Shown here: positions 46,611-55,739 of the stretch, in pieces
Numbering within the stretch: position 1 is the stretch's first letter
How the letters are laid out: each line of letters begins with the position of its first letter
Assembly (NCBI RefSeq): GCF_031884435.1
Contig: NZ_CP134779.1
Span: 2,480,001 to 2,544,000 of the forward strand
Direction of reading: 5' to 3'
From: Bosea sp. 685
Lineage (GTDB): Bacteria; Pseudomonadota; Alphaproteobacteria; Rhizobiales; Beijerinckiaceae
Length of the DNA: 64,000 nt
Notes under the pieces: model-generated
What the model saw: only the letters and a program-made list of their open reading frames with translations
The model's database searches: none
Told to the model about the DNA's origin: nothing
Translations under genes and position numbers: made by a program

Positions 46611-46686
46611 GGGCGGTTAGCTCAGTCGGTAGAGCGCCTCGTTTACACCGAGGATGTCGGCGGTTCGAGCCCGTCACCGCCCACCA
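46611..46686 (+). tRNA. tRNA-Val (anticodon UAC)
   Basis: A 76-nt cloverleaf: GGGCGGT pairs with ACCGCCC, D-arm TAGCTCAGTCGGTAGAGC, anticodon loop TTTACAC between CCTCG and CGAGG, T-arm with GGTTCGAGCC, and encoded CCA. A stem (CGCAAGCC/GGCTTGCG at 46555-46578) and a TTGCGA-N16-TTAAAC promoter-like pair precede it. Confidence 0.97.
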
Positions 46687-46731
46687 ACCTCGCATTGCAC
46701 GTGTCAGACTCTGGGCGCTCGTCCGACAGGT

Positions 46732-48234
46732 TCAGCGACTGCGGGTGTAGATCATTGCGTAGCGGTCGGAATAAGCGCGCGTCCAGCCGGGCAATTCATC
46801 AAAAAACGGAATGCGGCTGTCCCCGGCCGACAGCAGCGCCCAGTCGATTCCATACTTGCGCAACTGCGTTTCCAGAAGGGGCTTGCCCGTGCTGCGCCCC
46901 GTCGCGTCGTTCGCTTGCGTGAAACCGTTCAGGAACAGCTGGTCGGTGCGGCCATCGATGAAGGTCTTGATGCCGTGGAAAATGAGGGTTCCGCCGAAAT
47001 CGTAGGAGTTGAAGACGGGCCCCGACAGATTGTGCTGCGCAGCGAAGGCGAGCGCGTCTTTCGCCGATGTCTTTTGGCCAGGTTCGACGGCGGCTCCACC
47101 TACCAGGATGACACCGACGCCGATGGCGAGAGCAACACTCGCGGCCAAGGCGCGCCGGTACTGCCCGAGCAGGAAGCGCTCCAGTCCGTCGCGCTGCTCC
47201 ATCATCCATGTCCGGATCGACAGGGCGGGAAACTGCTCCGCGACCGGCGCCGCCAGCACCAAGGGAACCAGCAGGAAGAACACATAAACGAAGCGCTCGT
47301 GCGTGAGATAGAGATGCAGCGCGAACAGAGCAAAGAGCGCCCTCGCCAAGCCGAAGCGGAGGCCCGATAAGAGCAGCCCGAGCAACATCAGCAACAAGGC
47401 CGCCTCGCTCAGAGGATTGGCGGAGGCGTTGAAGGGCTGCCACTCCATTATGAGCGGCACGGCTTCGTTGGCGCCGGCGACGGCGAAGGTCGCCAGGATT
47501 GCCTTGAGACCATAAGGGTTGACCAGGCTTACCAGCGGGCACAGTGCGCCGAAGATACACCATTGAGCCAGGAGACGCGGCCGCGCTAGCTGGTATCGGA
47601 TGAGGATATCCAGCCCAGCGAAGGCCGCGATGACGAAGCCGAGCGTGAACGAGGCGTGGAGATTGGTCCACAGCCAGAGCAGTCCAAGCAGTCCGAAGCT
47701 AGGTGGTCGGCCGGCGCCTGCTGCCCGGAACAGCGAGGCCGTCCAGACCACAATGATGGGCAGGGTGAAAACATGCGGTCGGGCGGTGAAGACGGGGGCG
47801 GACAGAAGGGCCAGGCTCACAGCCAGCGCTATCGCAGTGGTCGGCTTCAGGGTCTCGCCGAGCTGCCAGGCGAGCAGAAAGACCATCAGCGAGATCGCTG
47901 CGGTTATGACGAGTGCGACACCGTTCCAGCCGGCGCTCTTATAGGCCAGCGCAAGGAGCACCTGGCTCAGCCATTCCTTTGCAATCCAGGGCTGGCCGGC
48001 GAAGCTGTGCGAGTAGCTGTCGAAGGTTGGGAAGGTGCGGGTGGCGAGCATGTCTAGCCCGACGCGAATGTGCCACCAGCTGTCGGGATCCTGAAGAAGG
48101 GCTGGGGCGCGGACGAGCAGAACCGTGGCCACGATGGCGGCCGAGAGCAGGCTGAAGATCAGCCTCATGCGCCAGGCTTCCGCAGCGAGCGACGGTGAGC
48201 CAGCCATGGGCTGGATGGGTTGACTAGCGTTCAT
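46732..48234 (-). CDS. Polytopic membrane protein, probable GT-C-type glycosyltransferase
   Basis: A 500-aa protein with about ten to twelve hydrophobic helices and a soluble C-terminal part. An acidic motif after the first helix (LLQDPDSWWHIRVG), then FDSYSHSFAGQPWIAKEWLSQ, resembles the first loop of GT-C enzymes that use polyprenyl-phosphate sugars. The C-terminal domain contains SYDFGGTLIFHG and FIDGRTDQLF, often seen in such membrane proteins. ATG 48234 overlaps gtrA by 11 bp. It is in a cluster with GT2, methyltransferase and GtrA-like genes, so sugar transfer to lipid or envelope glycan is likely, but the substrate is unknown. Confidence 0.8.
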   Translation of the reverse strand: MNASQPIQPMAGSPSLAAEAWRMRLIFSLLSAAIVATVLLVRAPALLQDPDSWWHIRVGLDMLATRTFPTFDSYSHSFAGQPWIAKEWLSQVLLALAYKSAGWNGVALVITAAISLMVFLLAWQLGETLKPTTAIALAVSLALLSAPVFTARPHVFTLPIIVVWTASLFRAAGAGRPPSFGLLGLLWLWTNLHASFTLGFVIAAFAGLDILIRYQLARPRLLAQWCIFGALCPLVSLVNPYGLKAILATFAVAGANEAVPLIMEWQPFNASANPLSEAALLLMLLGLLLSGLRFGLARALFALFALHLYLTHERFVYVFFLLVPLVLAAPVAEQFPALSIRTWMMEQRDGLERFLLGQYRRALAASVALAIGVGVILVGGAAVEPGQKTSAKDALAFAAQHNLSGPVFNSYDFGGTLIFHGIKTFIDGRTDQLFLNGFTQANDATGRSTGKPLLETQLRKYGIDWALLSAGDSRIPFFDELPGWTRAYSDRYAMIYTRSR

Positions 48235-48625
48235 GGCTTTGAACCATAGCCTCAGGTGGCGACGGCACCCGTAAATCGGGACCGGCGACAAACACATACC
48301 GGGAAGAGCCGAGATAGAAGAGGACGGAATAGCTGCAGAGGCCCGCGAGCTGGGCCAAGGGCGACTCTACAAAGCCGAGCGATTTAGCCAGGGTCAGGAC
48401 CGCGAGATTCATGCAGTAGGCAACGAGGAAGACGAGTGCATAGCGGCGGCCTTCTCCCGTGCTTGAGCCTGCCTCGCTGCGGAAGGTCCAGCGCCGATTA
48501 AGCGCGAATCCAGCGAGGAGACCAGCAGCATAGCCGGCCACGTTCGAGGTGATATCGCCCCAGCCTAGGGCAAGGCCCGCCAAGATGACGGCGTAGCCGA
48601 GTGCCGTGTTGACAAGCCCGACCAC
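48224..48625 (-). CDS. GtrA-like flippase-type membrane protein
   Basis: A 133-aa protein with four transmembrane helices and the GtrA pattern VGLVNTALGYAVI, then NVAGYAAGLLAGFALNRRWTF. GtrA proteins are thought to flip polyprenyl-phosphate-linked sugars made by a GtrB-type GT2, and such a gene is present here. The start is unusual: GTG 48625 lies inside the conserved first helix and no better start is found upstream in frame, so the N terminus may be slightly short or use a rare codon. Confidence 0.82.
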   Translation of the reverse strand: MVGLVNTALGYAVILAGLALGWGDITSNVAGYAAGLLAGFALNRRWTFRSEAGSSTGEGRRYALVFLVAYCMNLAVLTLAKSLGFVESPLAQLAGLCSYSVLFYLGSSRYVFVAGPDLRVPSPPEAMVQSHER

Positions 48626-48648
48626 CCCAAATCGCAGCGCGCAGCCGC

Positions 48649-49359
48649 TCAGGCAGCGGATTTAACCGCATGGACAAAATACTGCGCTCCGAGAGGGCAA
48701 CGGGTGAGATAACGCTCGAGCGGTCGCAGCCACGCTAGCGGCCGCGGAAAGAAGATTCTGTAGACGGCCTTGGTCTTCGGCAGGCCGGCGGCCGCGATTC
48801 TCGCGCGCATTTCGTTTGCTGCGATCAGAACGGCATGCTTGTCGAAGGGGCAGTTCCGCACCGCATGCCGGGTCAGCGGGTTGAGAGGGTTATGTTCGAA
48901 CAGGAAAAGGCTGCCGCGGGGAGCGAGTACCCGCGCGATCTCGCCAAGCAATCCGGCGTGTAGCTGCTCGGGAATATGGTGAAAGACGCAAGCAGCGAAG
49001 ACGACATCGAATCGTCCCTCAGGAAAAGGGATCGTTTCGCCGTCGAACGGCATAAAGCGCGCCTGTCCGGGGAAGCGTTTTGCTGCCATGTTGAGCGATT
49101 GTGCCGAAGGGTCCAGCAACACGATCTCGGCGTCGGGAAAGATCGAGCGCATCGGCCCCAGAGAGTTGCCGATGCCGGCTCCGAAATCCAGAATCCGGTT
49201 TGGACGACGTCCCGACTCCATGAGGGTCGCCGCGACGTCCTCGATCTTGTACTTCGCGAAGAAGTCGAGCGTTTCGCCGCTCATGCGGATGCTGGCGGCG
49301 TGCTGCTCTTGATAGTCCAGAGCGACCTGGTCGAATTCTGCCTTAGGCACTGACAGCAT
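48649..49359 (-). CDS. SAM-dependent class I methyltransferase
   Basis: A 236-aa Rossmann methyltransferase. Motif I is DFGAGIGNSLG (about residues 58-68), then LLDPSAQSL, FDVVFAACVFHHIP and a C-terminal part with several Arg. The substrate is unknown; its place between GT2 and gtrA suggests a sugar or lipid carrier. It overlaps the GT2 gene by 17 bp, so the two are coupled. Confidence 0.88.
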   Translation of the reverse strand: MLSVPKAEFDQVALDYQEQHAASIRMSGETLDFFAKYKIEDVAATLMESGRRPNRILDFGAGIGNSLGPMRSIFPDAEIVLLDPSAQSLNMAAKRFPGQARFMPFDGETIPFPEGRFDVVFAACVFHHIPEQLHAGLLGEIARVLAPRGSLFLFEHNPLNPLTRHAVRNCPFDKHAVLIAANEMRARIAAAGLPKTKAVYRIFFPRPLAWLRPLERYLTRCPLGAQYFVHAVKSAA

Positions 49360-50380
49360 CCTTCACCCGTTCTTGTAGCTCGTGCACGGGACTTCCCTGA
49401 GTTCCCGTCGCGCCGTCGCAGACGATTTCGGCGACGATGTAGAGGGGGCGGCGCTTCGTCTCCATGTACATGCGTCCGAGATACTCGCCGAAGATGCCGA
49501 GCATGAGCAGCTGCACGCTCCCAAGGATGAGTATGATTGCGGCAAGGCTGGTCCAGCCGGGAAGAACATTGCCGATCAGCCATGAGATGATGGTGTAGCC
49601 GAGGACACCCAACCCCAGCAGGCCGAAGCCCATTCCCAGATGCGAGGCGAATCGCAAGGGCGCGATGGAGAAGCTCGTCATCGCATCGAAGGCCAGGAGC
49701 AGCATCTTCTTCAGCGGGTAATGCGTCGTTCCCGCAAAGCGAGGGTGCCTTTCATAGGGGAACGCCGTCTGTTGCAAGCCGATCCAGCTCACCATGCCGC
49801 GCACGAAGCGATAGCGCTCCGGCATCGCGTTCAGATGGTCGAGCGCGCGCCGGCTCATCAGGCGGAAATCCCCGGCGTCTGCGGCAATCTCGATATCGGC
49901 CATTCGCCGCAGCAGGCGATAGAACAGGGCGGCGCTGGAGCGCTTGAACAAGCTCTCGCCGTCGCGCTTCAGGCGCTGGCCGTAAACGACGTCGAAACCT
50001 TCATCCATCTTCGCCATCATCGCGCCGAGGAGTTCCGGCGGATCCTGGAGATCCGCGTCGAGAATCAGGCAGCGTTCGCCCCGGCAAAACTCGAGCCCCG
50101 CGGTGAGCGCGACCTGATGACCGTAGTTGCGCGCCAAATCCATGCCGACAACATGGCTGTCCCGGCGAGCGAGATCGAGAATCGCCTCTCGGGTGCCATC
50201 GGTCGCGCCGTCAATGATGAGGACGATTTCGTAAGATGGCCCGACGGTCGCCAGGCAGGCGGCGCTCACGCGTCGGTGCAACTCTACGAGGCCGTCCCGC
50301 TCGTTGTAGCAAGGCACCACGACCGACAGCGCTATGCTGCGTCGAAAGGCTCCATGATAAGGTTCGGCCATGAGCTGCAT
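49343..50380 (-). CDS. Family 2 glycosyltransferase, GtrB/DPM1-like, with C-terminal membrane anchors
   Basis: A 345-aa enzyme: an N-terminal GT-A fold (SVVVPCYNERDGLVELHRRV, LILDADLQDPPEL with the DxD-type motif, ARNYGHQVALTAGL) and two C-terminal helices (around residues 235-300). This is the arrangement of GtrB and dolichol-phosphate-mannose synthases, which load a sugar onto polyprenyl phosphate. Starts at ATG 50380 or 50371. First gene of the four-gene minus-strand cluster. Confidence 0.92.
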   Translation of the reverse strand: MQLMAEPYHGAFRRSIALSVVVPCYNERDGLVELHRRVSAACLATVGPSYEIVLIIDGATDGTREAILDLARRDSHVVGMDLARNYGHQVALTAGLEFCRGERCLILDADLQDPPELLGAMMAKMDEGFDVVYGQRLKRDGESLFKRSSAALFYRLLRRMADIEIAADAGDFRLMSRRALDHLNAMPERYRFVRGMVSWIGLQQTAFPYERHPRFAGTTHYPLKKMLLLAFDAMTSFSIAPLRFASHLGMGFGLLGLGVLGYTIISWLIGNVLPGWTSLAAIILILGSVQLLMLGIFGEYLGRMYMETKRRPLYIVAEIVCDGATGTQGSPVHELQERVKDAVSA

Positions 50381-50544
50381 CCAAGTTTGCGCGAGGATGG
50401 AGCAGTTCAGTTGGAGAATCGTTAAATTCGAGAAGAGAGGGCGCGGTATCGGCTATGAACAAATTTGGCGGCTTCGGTGCTTGACAGTCAGGGCCCGGGG
50501 CCATAATCCCAACCCCGCTGAGGCCGAGGCCTTAGCCGCCCTGC

Positions 50545-50621
50545 GCGGGTGTAGCTCAGTTGGTTAGAGTGCCGGCCTGTCACGCCGGAGGTCGCGGGTT
50601 CGAGCCCCGTCACCCGCGCCA
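50545..50621 (+). tRNA. tRNA-Asp (anticodon GUC)
   Basis: A 77-nt cloverleaf: GCGGGTG pairs with CACCCGC, D-arm TAGCTCAGTTGGTTAGAGT, anticodon loop CTGTCAC between GCCGG and CCGGA/GCCGG, T-arm GGTTCGAGCC, encoded CCA. Confidence 0.97.
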
Positions 50622-50766
50622 TTTTCCCCTTACATCGCAATTCGATAGGCAAGTCGCCCGGCGCCGTTTTCGGTTTGCACGGCGCGGACCGCTTGCCGCG
50701 TGGCCCGACTGGCTTAATCTCCCATCGCCTTGAGCTGCCATGAGATGGCGGCGGCCGGAGATGTCC

Positions 50767-51531
50767 ATGCGCCTCACACTTGTCGCCAGCTTCATGATCG
50801 CGAGCCTTTGCGCCTGGGGGCCTGCGGGAGCCGCCGAGGTCAAGGTTCTGACGGCGGGAGCTTTCAAGCCGATCGTGCTGGCCGTCGCCGCTGATTTCGA
50901 GAAGCAGAGCGGCCACAAGCTCGTCATCGAAAACGATACCGCCGGCGGGTTGCTGCGCCGCATCACGGGAGGCGAGGCGTTCGATCTCGCCGTGCTGACG
51001 CCTGCGGCGGTGAAGGAACTCGTCGAGGCCGGCCGGATCGCCTCGGGCACGCCGAGGAACCTGGCGCGGACCTCGGTCGGCGTGGCGGTCAAGGACGGCG
51101 CCCCGCGCCCCGACATCGCGACTGTCGCGGCCTTCAAGGCCACGCTGCTCGCCGCCGGCAAGGTCGCCTATATCGATCCTGCGGCCGGCGGCTCGAGCGG
51201 GATCTATTTCGCCAAGCTGCTGGAGACGATGGGCATTGCGGATGCGGTCAAGGCCAAGGCCGTGTTGGTGCCGGGCGGCCTGGTCGCGCAGCGCCTCGTC
51301 ACCGGGGAGGCCGATCTCGCCATCCACCAGATCAGCGAGATCCTGGCCGTGAAGGGAGCGACGCTGGTCGGGCCGCTGCCGGCTGAGATCCAGAACTACA
51401 CCACCTATACCGGCGGCATCGCAGCGGCGAGCCCGCAGCCGGAGGCGGCCAAGGCGTTCCTCGCCTTTCTCGGTGGCGATGCTGCCAAGCGCGTCCTGGC
51501 CGAGAAGGGCATGGAAAGCGCGCCGAACTGA
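50767..51531 (+). CDS. ModA-like periplasmic substrate-binding protein
   Basis: A 254-aa secreted protein with a signal peptide (MRLTLVASFMIASLCAWG, cleavage near GAA) and the molybdate/tungstate-binding fold: EVKVLTAGAFKPIVLAVAADFEKQSG, AYIDPAAGGSSGIYFAKLLE and FLAFLGGDAAKRVLAEKGME. No modB or modC lies next to it. Such stand-alone proteins form a ModA-like group with unknown ligands, so I do not name it modA. ATG 50767 has GGAG six bases upstream; ATG 50761 is possible. Confidence 0.85.
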   Translation: MRLTLVASFMIASLCAWGPAGAAEVKVLTAGAFKPIVLAVAADFEKQSGHKLVIENDTAGGLLRRITGGEAFDLAVLTPAAVKELVEAGRIASGTPRNLARTSVGVAVKDGAPRPDIATVAAFKATLLAAGKVAYIDPAAGGSSGIYFAKLLETMGIADAVKAKAVLVPGGLVAQRLVTGEADLAIHQISEILAVKGATLVGPLPAEIQNYTTYTGGIAAASPQPEAAKAFLAFLGGDAAKRVLAEKGMESAPN

Positions 51532-51544
51532 TCACGCGCCTTGT

Positions 51545-51592
51545 TGCATCGGCCCGAAAAGTGGGAACCGATTTTCGGGGCAAGCCGATGCA
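51545..51592. repeat. Nested palindromic intergenic repeat
   Basis: TGCATCGGC/GCCGATGCA form the outer arms and CCGAAAA/TTTTCGG the inner arms, with GTGGGAACCGA between. The CCGAAAAGTGGGAACC-type core is an extragenic palindrome I know from other Hyphomicrobiales. It follows the ModA-like gene. Confidence 0.75.
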
Positions 51593-51604
51593 AGATAAAA
51601 CCCC

Positions 51605-51643
51605 ACGTCATCAGACCGAATGCGAGATTCGGTCTGATGACGT
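51605..51643. terminator. Long perfect hairpin between convergent genes
   Basis: A perfect 17-bp stem (arms 51605-51621 and 51627-51643, ACGTCATCAGACCGAAT) with a 5-nt loop. On the minus strand it is followed by GGGGTTTTA, so it can terminate the M15-like operon; it may also end the ModA-like gene from the other side. Confidence 0.75.
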
Positions 51644-51651
51644 CACCGGCT

Positions 51652-52269
51652 TCACCAGGGGCGGCGCGGTCCGGTGTCGATATGGATCAGCCCGTTCCAA
51701 TAGACCTTGTTGCCGCCGACCTCAGGTAGCGAGCGGGCATAGTCCAGCACGACGCGCGGGCGCACGCCCGGAACACGGAAGTCCATCGCCTCGCAGCGCT
51801 TGTGGTAGGAGCCGCGCCGGGCACGCCAGGGCGGCCGCCAGGTCGATGTCACCTTCACGGCCCCGTATTTGTCGACGACCTTGCCGAGAATGTCCTTCAG
51901 CCGTTGCGGCAGGCAGATGATGGAGGTGCCGGGATCGGTCGAGATGCCGGGCCGCTCGGGCTTTTCATTGGGGTCGAACTGCGGCTCGGCGCCGGCCTTC
52001 TGACCAGGCGAGAGCTTGGGCCATTCCGGCCCTTCCTCATCTTCGGGCTCGGCGGCGACCGGCGAGCTCGGGCTTGGGCTTGGGGCAGGCGCTGCCGGTG
52101 GCGGAACCACGATGGCAGGCAAGGTCGATTGCGCCGGCAAATCCAGATCGAAGGGGCGCTGCGGCGGCAGGGGTGCGCGCATGCTCTGCCCTTCCTGCGC
52201 CAAGGCAGACATGGGCTGCAGGGCGCAGGCGAGGACCAGCGCCGCCAGTGGCAAGGAGAATGACTTCAC
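51652..52269 (-). CDS. Exported M15/DUF882-like peptidase-fold protein
   Basis: A 205-aa protein with a signal peptide (MKSFSLPLAALVLAC..., cleavage after LAQ), a Pro/Ala/Ser-rich linker (about 30-95), and a C-terminal domain whose motifs fit D-Ala-D-Ala carboxypeptidase-like zinc enzymes: TSTWRPP, SYHKRCEAMDFR (His and Asp ligands) and HIDTG (third His). It probably acts on peptidoglycan or is a non-enzymatic relative. Two bases separate it from the next gene upstream. Confidence 0.82.
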   Translation of the reverse strand: MKSFSLPLAALVLACALQPMSALAQEGQSMRAPLPPQRPFDLDLPAQSTLPAIVVPPPAAPAPSPSPSSPVAAEPEDEEGPEWPKLSPGQKAGAEPQFDPNEKPERPGISTDPGTSIICLPQRLKDILGKVVDKYGAVKVTSTWRPPWRARRGSYHKRCEAMDFRVPGVRPRVVLDYARSLPEVGGNKVYWNGLIHIDTGPRRPW

Positions 52270-52271
52270 GC

Positions 52272-52595
52272 TCAGGGCGCCGGGGTCGGCAGGAAAACGG
52301 CGCGGGTTTCGGCGCCGACCAGCGGCAGCTGCGGCGTCTTGGCGCAGAGCGCGGCGAGCTCGGCGGGCGCGCTCATGATCTTGGCGAGGTCGAGCAGGGG
52401 GCGCTGGGCGCCGCCGGCATAATATCCGGCGAGCCAGAGCGAGAGCTGATCCTGGTCGTTGCCATTCATCGCGACGAAGTCGGCGCAGGTCGCGCGCATC
52501 AGGTCGAAGGCTTCGGCACTGGCGCGATCACTCCCCGAAATGGCGGCGGCAAGCGCTGCGGCGAGCAGAAAAGAGCGTTGCATGGGCAGCACCAT
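52272..52595 (-). CDS. HdeA/HdeB-like small periplasmic protein
   Basis: A 107-aa product with a signal peptide (MQRSFLLAAALAAAI, cleavage near ASA) and a mature domain with TCADFVAMNGNDQDQLSLWLAGYYAGG and a second Cys (ALCAKTP), consistent with the HdeA fold and its single disulfide. HdeA proteins are acid-stress chaperones, but the alphaproteobacterial ones are largely uncharacterised. ATG 52595 or 52583. Cotranscribed with the M15-like gene. Confidence 0.75.
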   Translation of the reverse strand: MVLPMQRSFLLAAALAAAISGSDRASAEAFDLMRATCADFVAMNGNDQDQLSLWLAGYYAGGAQRPLLDLAKIMSAPAELAALCAKTPQLPLVGAETRAVFLPTPAP

Positions 52596-52888
52596 GGCGG
52601 TCTTTCTCCCTCCAGAGGCGGCGGCGGCCGCAAGACGTCGATTCGGCGCGAGTGTGTCGCCATTGGCGGCAAACGGCCAGTCGGAAGCCTGCGGTATGCT
52701 GCAAAAAGCACCCGCAGTCGATGCGGAACGGCGAGCCGTGCGAAGAGGCACTGCGACATCCGCGCCAATCTGCGTCGAAATCAACCCTCTCGCGCGATTG
52801 TGCAGCGCGGCGGAGTCTTGCTTCATTCTAATGCAGGGTCTAATCGACTGAGCCAGCGCGCCGTCGCCTGGCCGCCCGAAGCGGGGAC

Positions 52889-53275
52889 ATGTCCATGCAA
52901 ACACTCCCAGTACCGTCCCTGCTGAACGACTATCTGCCGCTCGTCATTTTCCTGGGCGTCGCGGCCATCATCGGCATTGCCTTGCTGGTGGCTCCCTTCG
53001 CCATCGCCTATTCGAAGCCCGATGCCGAAAAGCTCTCGGCCTATGAGTGCGGCTTCAACGCCTTCGACGATGCGCGCATGAAATTCGATGTCCGGTTCTA
53101 TCTGGTCGCGATCCTGTTCATCATCTTCGATCTTGAGGTCGCCTTCCTGTTCCCCTGGGCCGTCGCGTTTGGCGGGCTCGGCTGGTATGGCTTCGTCTCG
53201 ATGATGATCTTCCTGGGCGTGTTGACCGTCGGCTTCGTCTACGAGTGGCGAAAAGGGGCGCTGGAGTGGGACTAG
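52889..53275 (+). CDS. nuoA: NADH-quinone oxidoreductase subunit A
   Basis: A 128-aa three-helix membrane subunit of complex [21 protein letters not shown], with the conserved Cys of the loop near the quinone site, and [13 protein letters not shown] are diagnostic. First gene of the nuo operon; ATG 52889 with a second ATG two codons later. A 293-bp gap upstream must contain the promoter. Confidence 0.97.
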   Translation: MSMQTLPVPSLLNDYLPLVIFLGVAAIIGIALLVAPFAIAYSKPDAEKLSAYECGFNAFDDARMKFDVRFYLVAILFIIFDLEVAFLFPWAVAFGGLGWYGFVSMMIFLGVLTVGFVYEWRKGALEWD

Positions 53276-53339
53276 TCGTCCGGCCGCTGCACTGATTTCG
53301 CGACTTATCTGACGGTTACGGGTTACAAGGGTTCAGATC

Positions 53340-53924
53340 ATGGCAACAACAGCGATCGATCGCGGCGACCCGCTGGTCGCGCCTGCGCCCAAGGGCCTGC
53401 TCGGCCCCGACGGCTTGCCCGTCGGCGCGCGCGATCCCTTCTTCACCGAGATCAACAGCGAGCTCGCCGATAAGGGCTTCCTGGTCACGGCGACGGACGA
53501 CCTGATCAACTGGTCGCGCACCGGCTCGCTGATGTGGATGACCTTCGGGCTCGCCTGCTGCGCCGTCGAGATGATGCAGCTCTCGATGCCCCGCTATGAC
53601 GTCGAGCGCTTCGGCTTTGCGCCGCGCGCCTCACCGCGCCAGTCCGACGTGATGATCGTCGCGGGCACGCTGACCAACAAGATGGCCCCGGCGCTGCGCA
53701 AGGTCTACGACCAGATGCCGGAGCCGCGCTACGTCATCTCGATGGGCTCCTGTGCCAATGGCGGCGGCTATTACCACTACAGCTATTCGGTGGTGCGCGG
53801 CTGCGACCGCATCGTGCCGATCGACATCTATGTGCCGGGCTGCCCGCCGACGGCGGAAGCGCTGCTCTATGGCGTGCTGCTGCTGCAGAAGAAAATCCGC
53901 CGCACCGGCACGATCGAGCGCTGA
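53340..53924 (+). CDS. nuoB: NADH-quinone oxidoreductase subunit B
   Basis: A 194-aa peripheral subunit carrying iron-sulfur cluster N2. Cluster ligands are in [20 protein letters not shown] and [10 protein letters not shown]. It transfers electrons to quinone at the membrane junction. Between nuoA and nuoC as usual. Confidence 0.98.
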   Translation: MATTAIDRGDPLVAPAPKGLLGPDGLPVGARDPFFTEINSELADKGFLVTATDDLINWSRTGSLMWMTFGLACCAVEMMQLSMPRYDVERFGFAPRASPRQSDVMIVAGTLTNKMAPALRKVYDQMPEPRYVISMGSCANGGGYYHYSYSVVRGCDRIVPIDIYVPGCPPTAEALLYGVLLLQKKIRRTGTIER

Positions 53925-53933
53925 GGGCCTGTC

Positions 53934-54536
53934 ATGAGCGATCTCCTTGCTCTCGGGGAAGACATCAAGGCCGCGCTGCCCGGCGCGGTGACGCAAGCCG
54001 TCGTCGCCTTCGACGAACTGACGATTAACGCTGAAGCCGCGTCGATCGTGCAGGTTCTCAAGGTCTTGCGCGACGATCCGCGCTTCCGCTTCGTGAACTT
54101 CACCGATATCGCCGGTGCCGACTATATCGAGCGCGAGAAGCGCTTCGACGTGGTCTATCATCTGCTCTCGCCGCGCCATAACCACCGGGTCCGGGTCAAG
54201 ATCCAGACCGACGAGGCGACGCCCGTTCCCTCCGTGATCGAGATCTTTCCGGCGGCGAACTGGTATGAGCGCGAGGCTTACGACTTCTACGGAATCCTGT
54301 TCTCGGGCCATCCCGATCTGCGCCGCATCCTCACCGATTACGGCTTCGAGGGTTACCCGCTGCGCAAGGACTTCCCGCTGACCGGCTTCGTCGAGGTCCG
54401 CTACGACGACGAGCAGAAGCGCGTCGTCTACGAGCCGGTGAAGCTGAACCAGGAATTCCGGAATTTCGACTTCCTCTCGCCATGGGAAGGCACTGACTAT
54501 GTGCTGCCGGGCGACGAGAAGGCGAAGACAGCCTGA
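53934..54536 (+). CDS. nuoC: NADH-quinone oxidoreductase subunit C
   Basis: A 200-aa 30-kDa-type subunit. [36 protein letters not shown] and [18 protein letters not shown] are typical. It is separate from NuoD, unlike the fused NuoCD of E. coli. Starts nine bases after nuoB. Confidence 0.97.
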   Translation: MSDLLALGEDIKAALPGAVTQAVVAFDELTINAEAASIVQVLKVLRDDPRFRFVNFTDIAGADYIEREKRFDVVYHLLSPRHNHRVRVKIQTDEATPVPSVIEIFPAANWYEREAYDFYGILFSGHPDLRRILTDYGFEGYPLRKDFPLTGFVEVRYDDEQKRVVYEPVKLNQEFRNFDFLSPWEGTDYVLPGDEKAKTA

Positions 54537-54548
54537 TCGGAGCCGGAC

Positions 54549-55739
54549 ATGACCGAACACAACATCCGGAATTTCTCGATCAATTTCGGCCCGCAGCACC
54601 CCGCGGCCCACGGCGTGCTCCGCCTCGTGCTGGAGCTTGACGGCGAGATCGTCGAGCGCGTCGACCCGCATATCGGCCTGCTGCATCGCGGCACCGAGAA
54701 GCTGATCGAGGCCAAGACCTATCTGCAGGCTTTGCCCTATTTCGACCGGCTCGACTATGTCGCGCCGATGAACCAGGAGCATGCCTATTCGCTCGCGGTC
54801 GAGAAGCTGATGGGCGTCACGGTGCCGCGCCGGGGCCAGCTCATCCGCGTGCTCTATTCCGAGATCGGCCGCATCCTCTCGCATATCCTCAACGTCACCA
54901 CGCAGGCGATGGACGTCGGCGCGCTGACGCCTCCGCTCTGGGGCTTTGAGGAACGCGAAAAACTGATGATTTTCTATGAGCGGGCCTGCGGCGCGCGCAT
55001 GCATGCGGCCTATGTTCGGCCCGGCGGCGTCCACCAGGACCTGCCGGTCTCGCTGATCCACGACATCGCCGAATGGTGCGACCCGTTCCTCAAGGTCTGC
55101 GACGATCTCGAGACCCTGCTCACCGACAACCGCATCTTCAAGCAGCGCAATGTCGATATCGGCGTCGTCGATCTCGATACCTGCTGGAAATGGGGCTTTT
55201 CGGGCGTGATGGTGCGCGGCTCGGGCGCCGCCTGGGATCTGCGCAAGTCGCAGCCCTATGAATGCTATGAGGAGATGGATTTCGACATCCCCATCGGCAA
55301 GAACGGCGATTGCTACGATCGTTACTGCATCCGCATGGAGGAGATGCGCCAATCCGTCCGCATCATGAAGCAGTGCTGCGAAAAATTGCTAGCGGCTGAC
55401 GGCGGCGGGCCGATTTCCTCGCTCGACGGCAAGATGGTGCCGCCCAAGCGCGGCGAGATGAAGCGCTCGATGGAAGCGCTGATTCACCATTTCAAGCTCT
55501 ATACCGAGGGCTACAAGGTGCCGGCCGGCGAGGTCTATGCGGCGGTCGAGGCGCCCAAGGGCGAGTTCGGCGTGTATCTCGTCTCCGACGGCACCAACAA
55601 GCCCTATCGCTGCAAGATCAAGGCCCCGGGCTTCGCCCATCTCCAGGCCATGGATTTCATGTGCCGCAAGCACATGCTGGCGGATGTCAGCGCGATCCTG
55701 GGCTCCCTCGATATCGTCTTTGGTGAGGTGGACCGCTAA
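54549..55739 (+). CDS. nuoD: NADH-quinone oxidoreductase subunit D
   Basis: A 396-aa 49-kDa subunit that forms the quinone pocket with Nuo[30 protein letters not shown] and [13 protein letters not shown] are clear. Its last base is shared with the nuoE start (TAATG), so the genes are coupled. Confidence 0.98.
   Translation: MTEHNIRNFSINFGPQHPAAHGVLRLVLELDGEIVERVDPHIGLLHRGTEKLIEAKTYLQALPYFDRLDYVAPMNQEHAYSLAVEKLMGVTVPRRGQLIRVLYSEIGRILSHILNVTTQAMDVGALTPPLWGFEEREKLMIFYERACGARMHAAYVRPGGVHQDLPVSLIHDIAEWCDPFLKVCDDLETLLTDNRIFKQRNVDIGVVDLDTCWKWGFSGVMVRGSGAAWDLRKSQPYECYEEMDFDIPIGKNGDCYDRYCIRMEEMRQSVRIMKQCCEKLLAADGGGPISSLDGKMVPPKRGEMKRSMEALIHHFKLYTEGYKVPAGEVYAAVEAPKGEFGVYLVSDGTNKPYRCKIKAPGFAHLQAMDFMCRKHMLADVSAILGSLDIVFGEVDR

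Noticed and set aside
46611..50621. Integrative element with tRNA attachment sites
   Set aside because: No integrase is present and I could not find a direct repeat of either tRNA 3' end at the far side of the cluster. The similarity between the two tRNA 3' ends is that of ordinary T-arms.
53631..55352. A 573-codon minus-strand frame across nuoB-nuoD
   Set aside because: Spans three conserved plus-strand genes and their gaps; no domain, and shadow-type composition.
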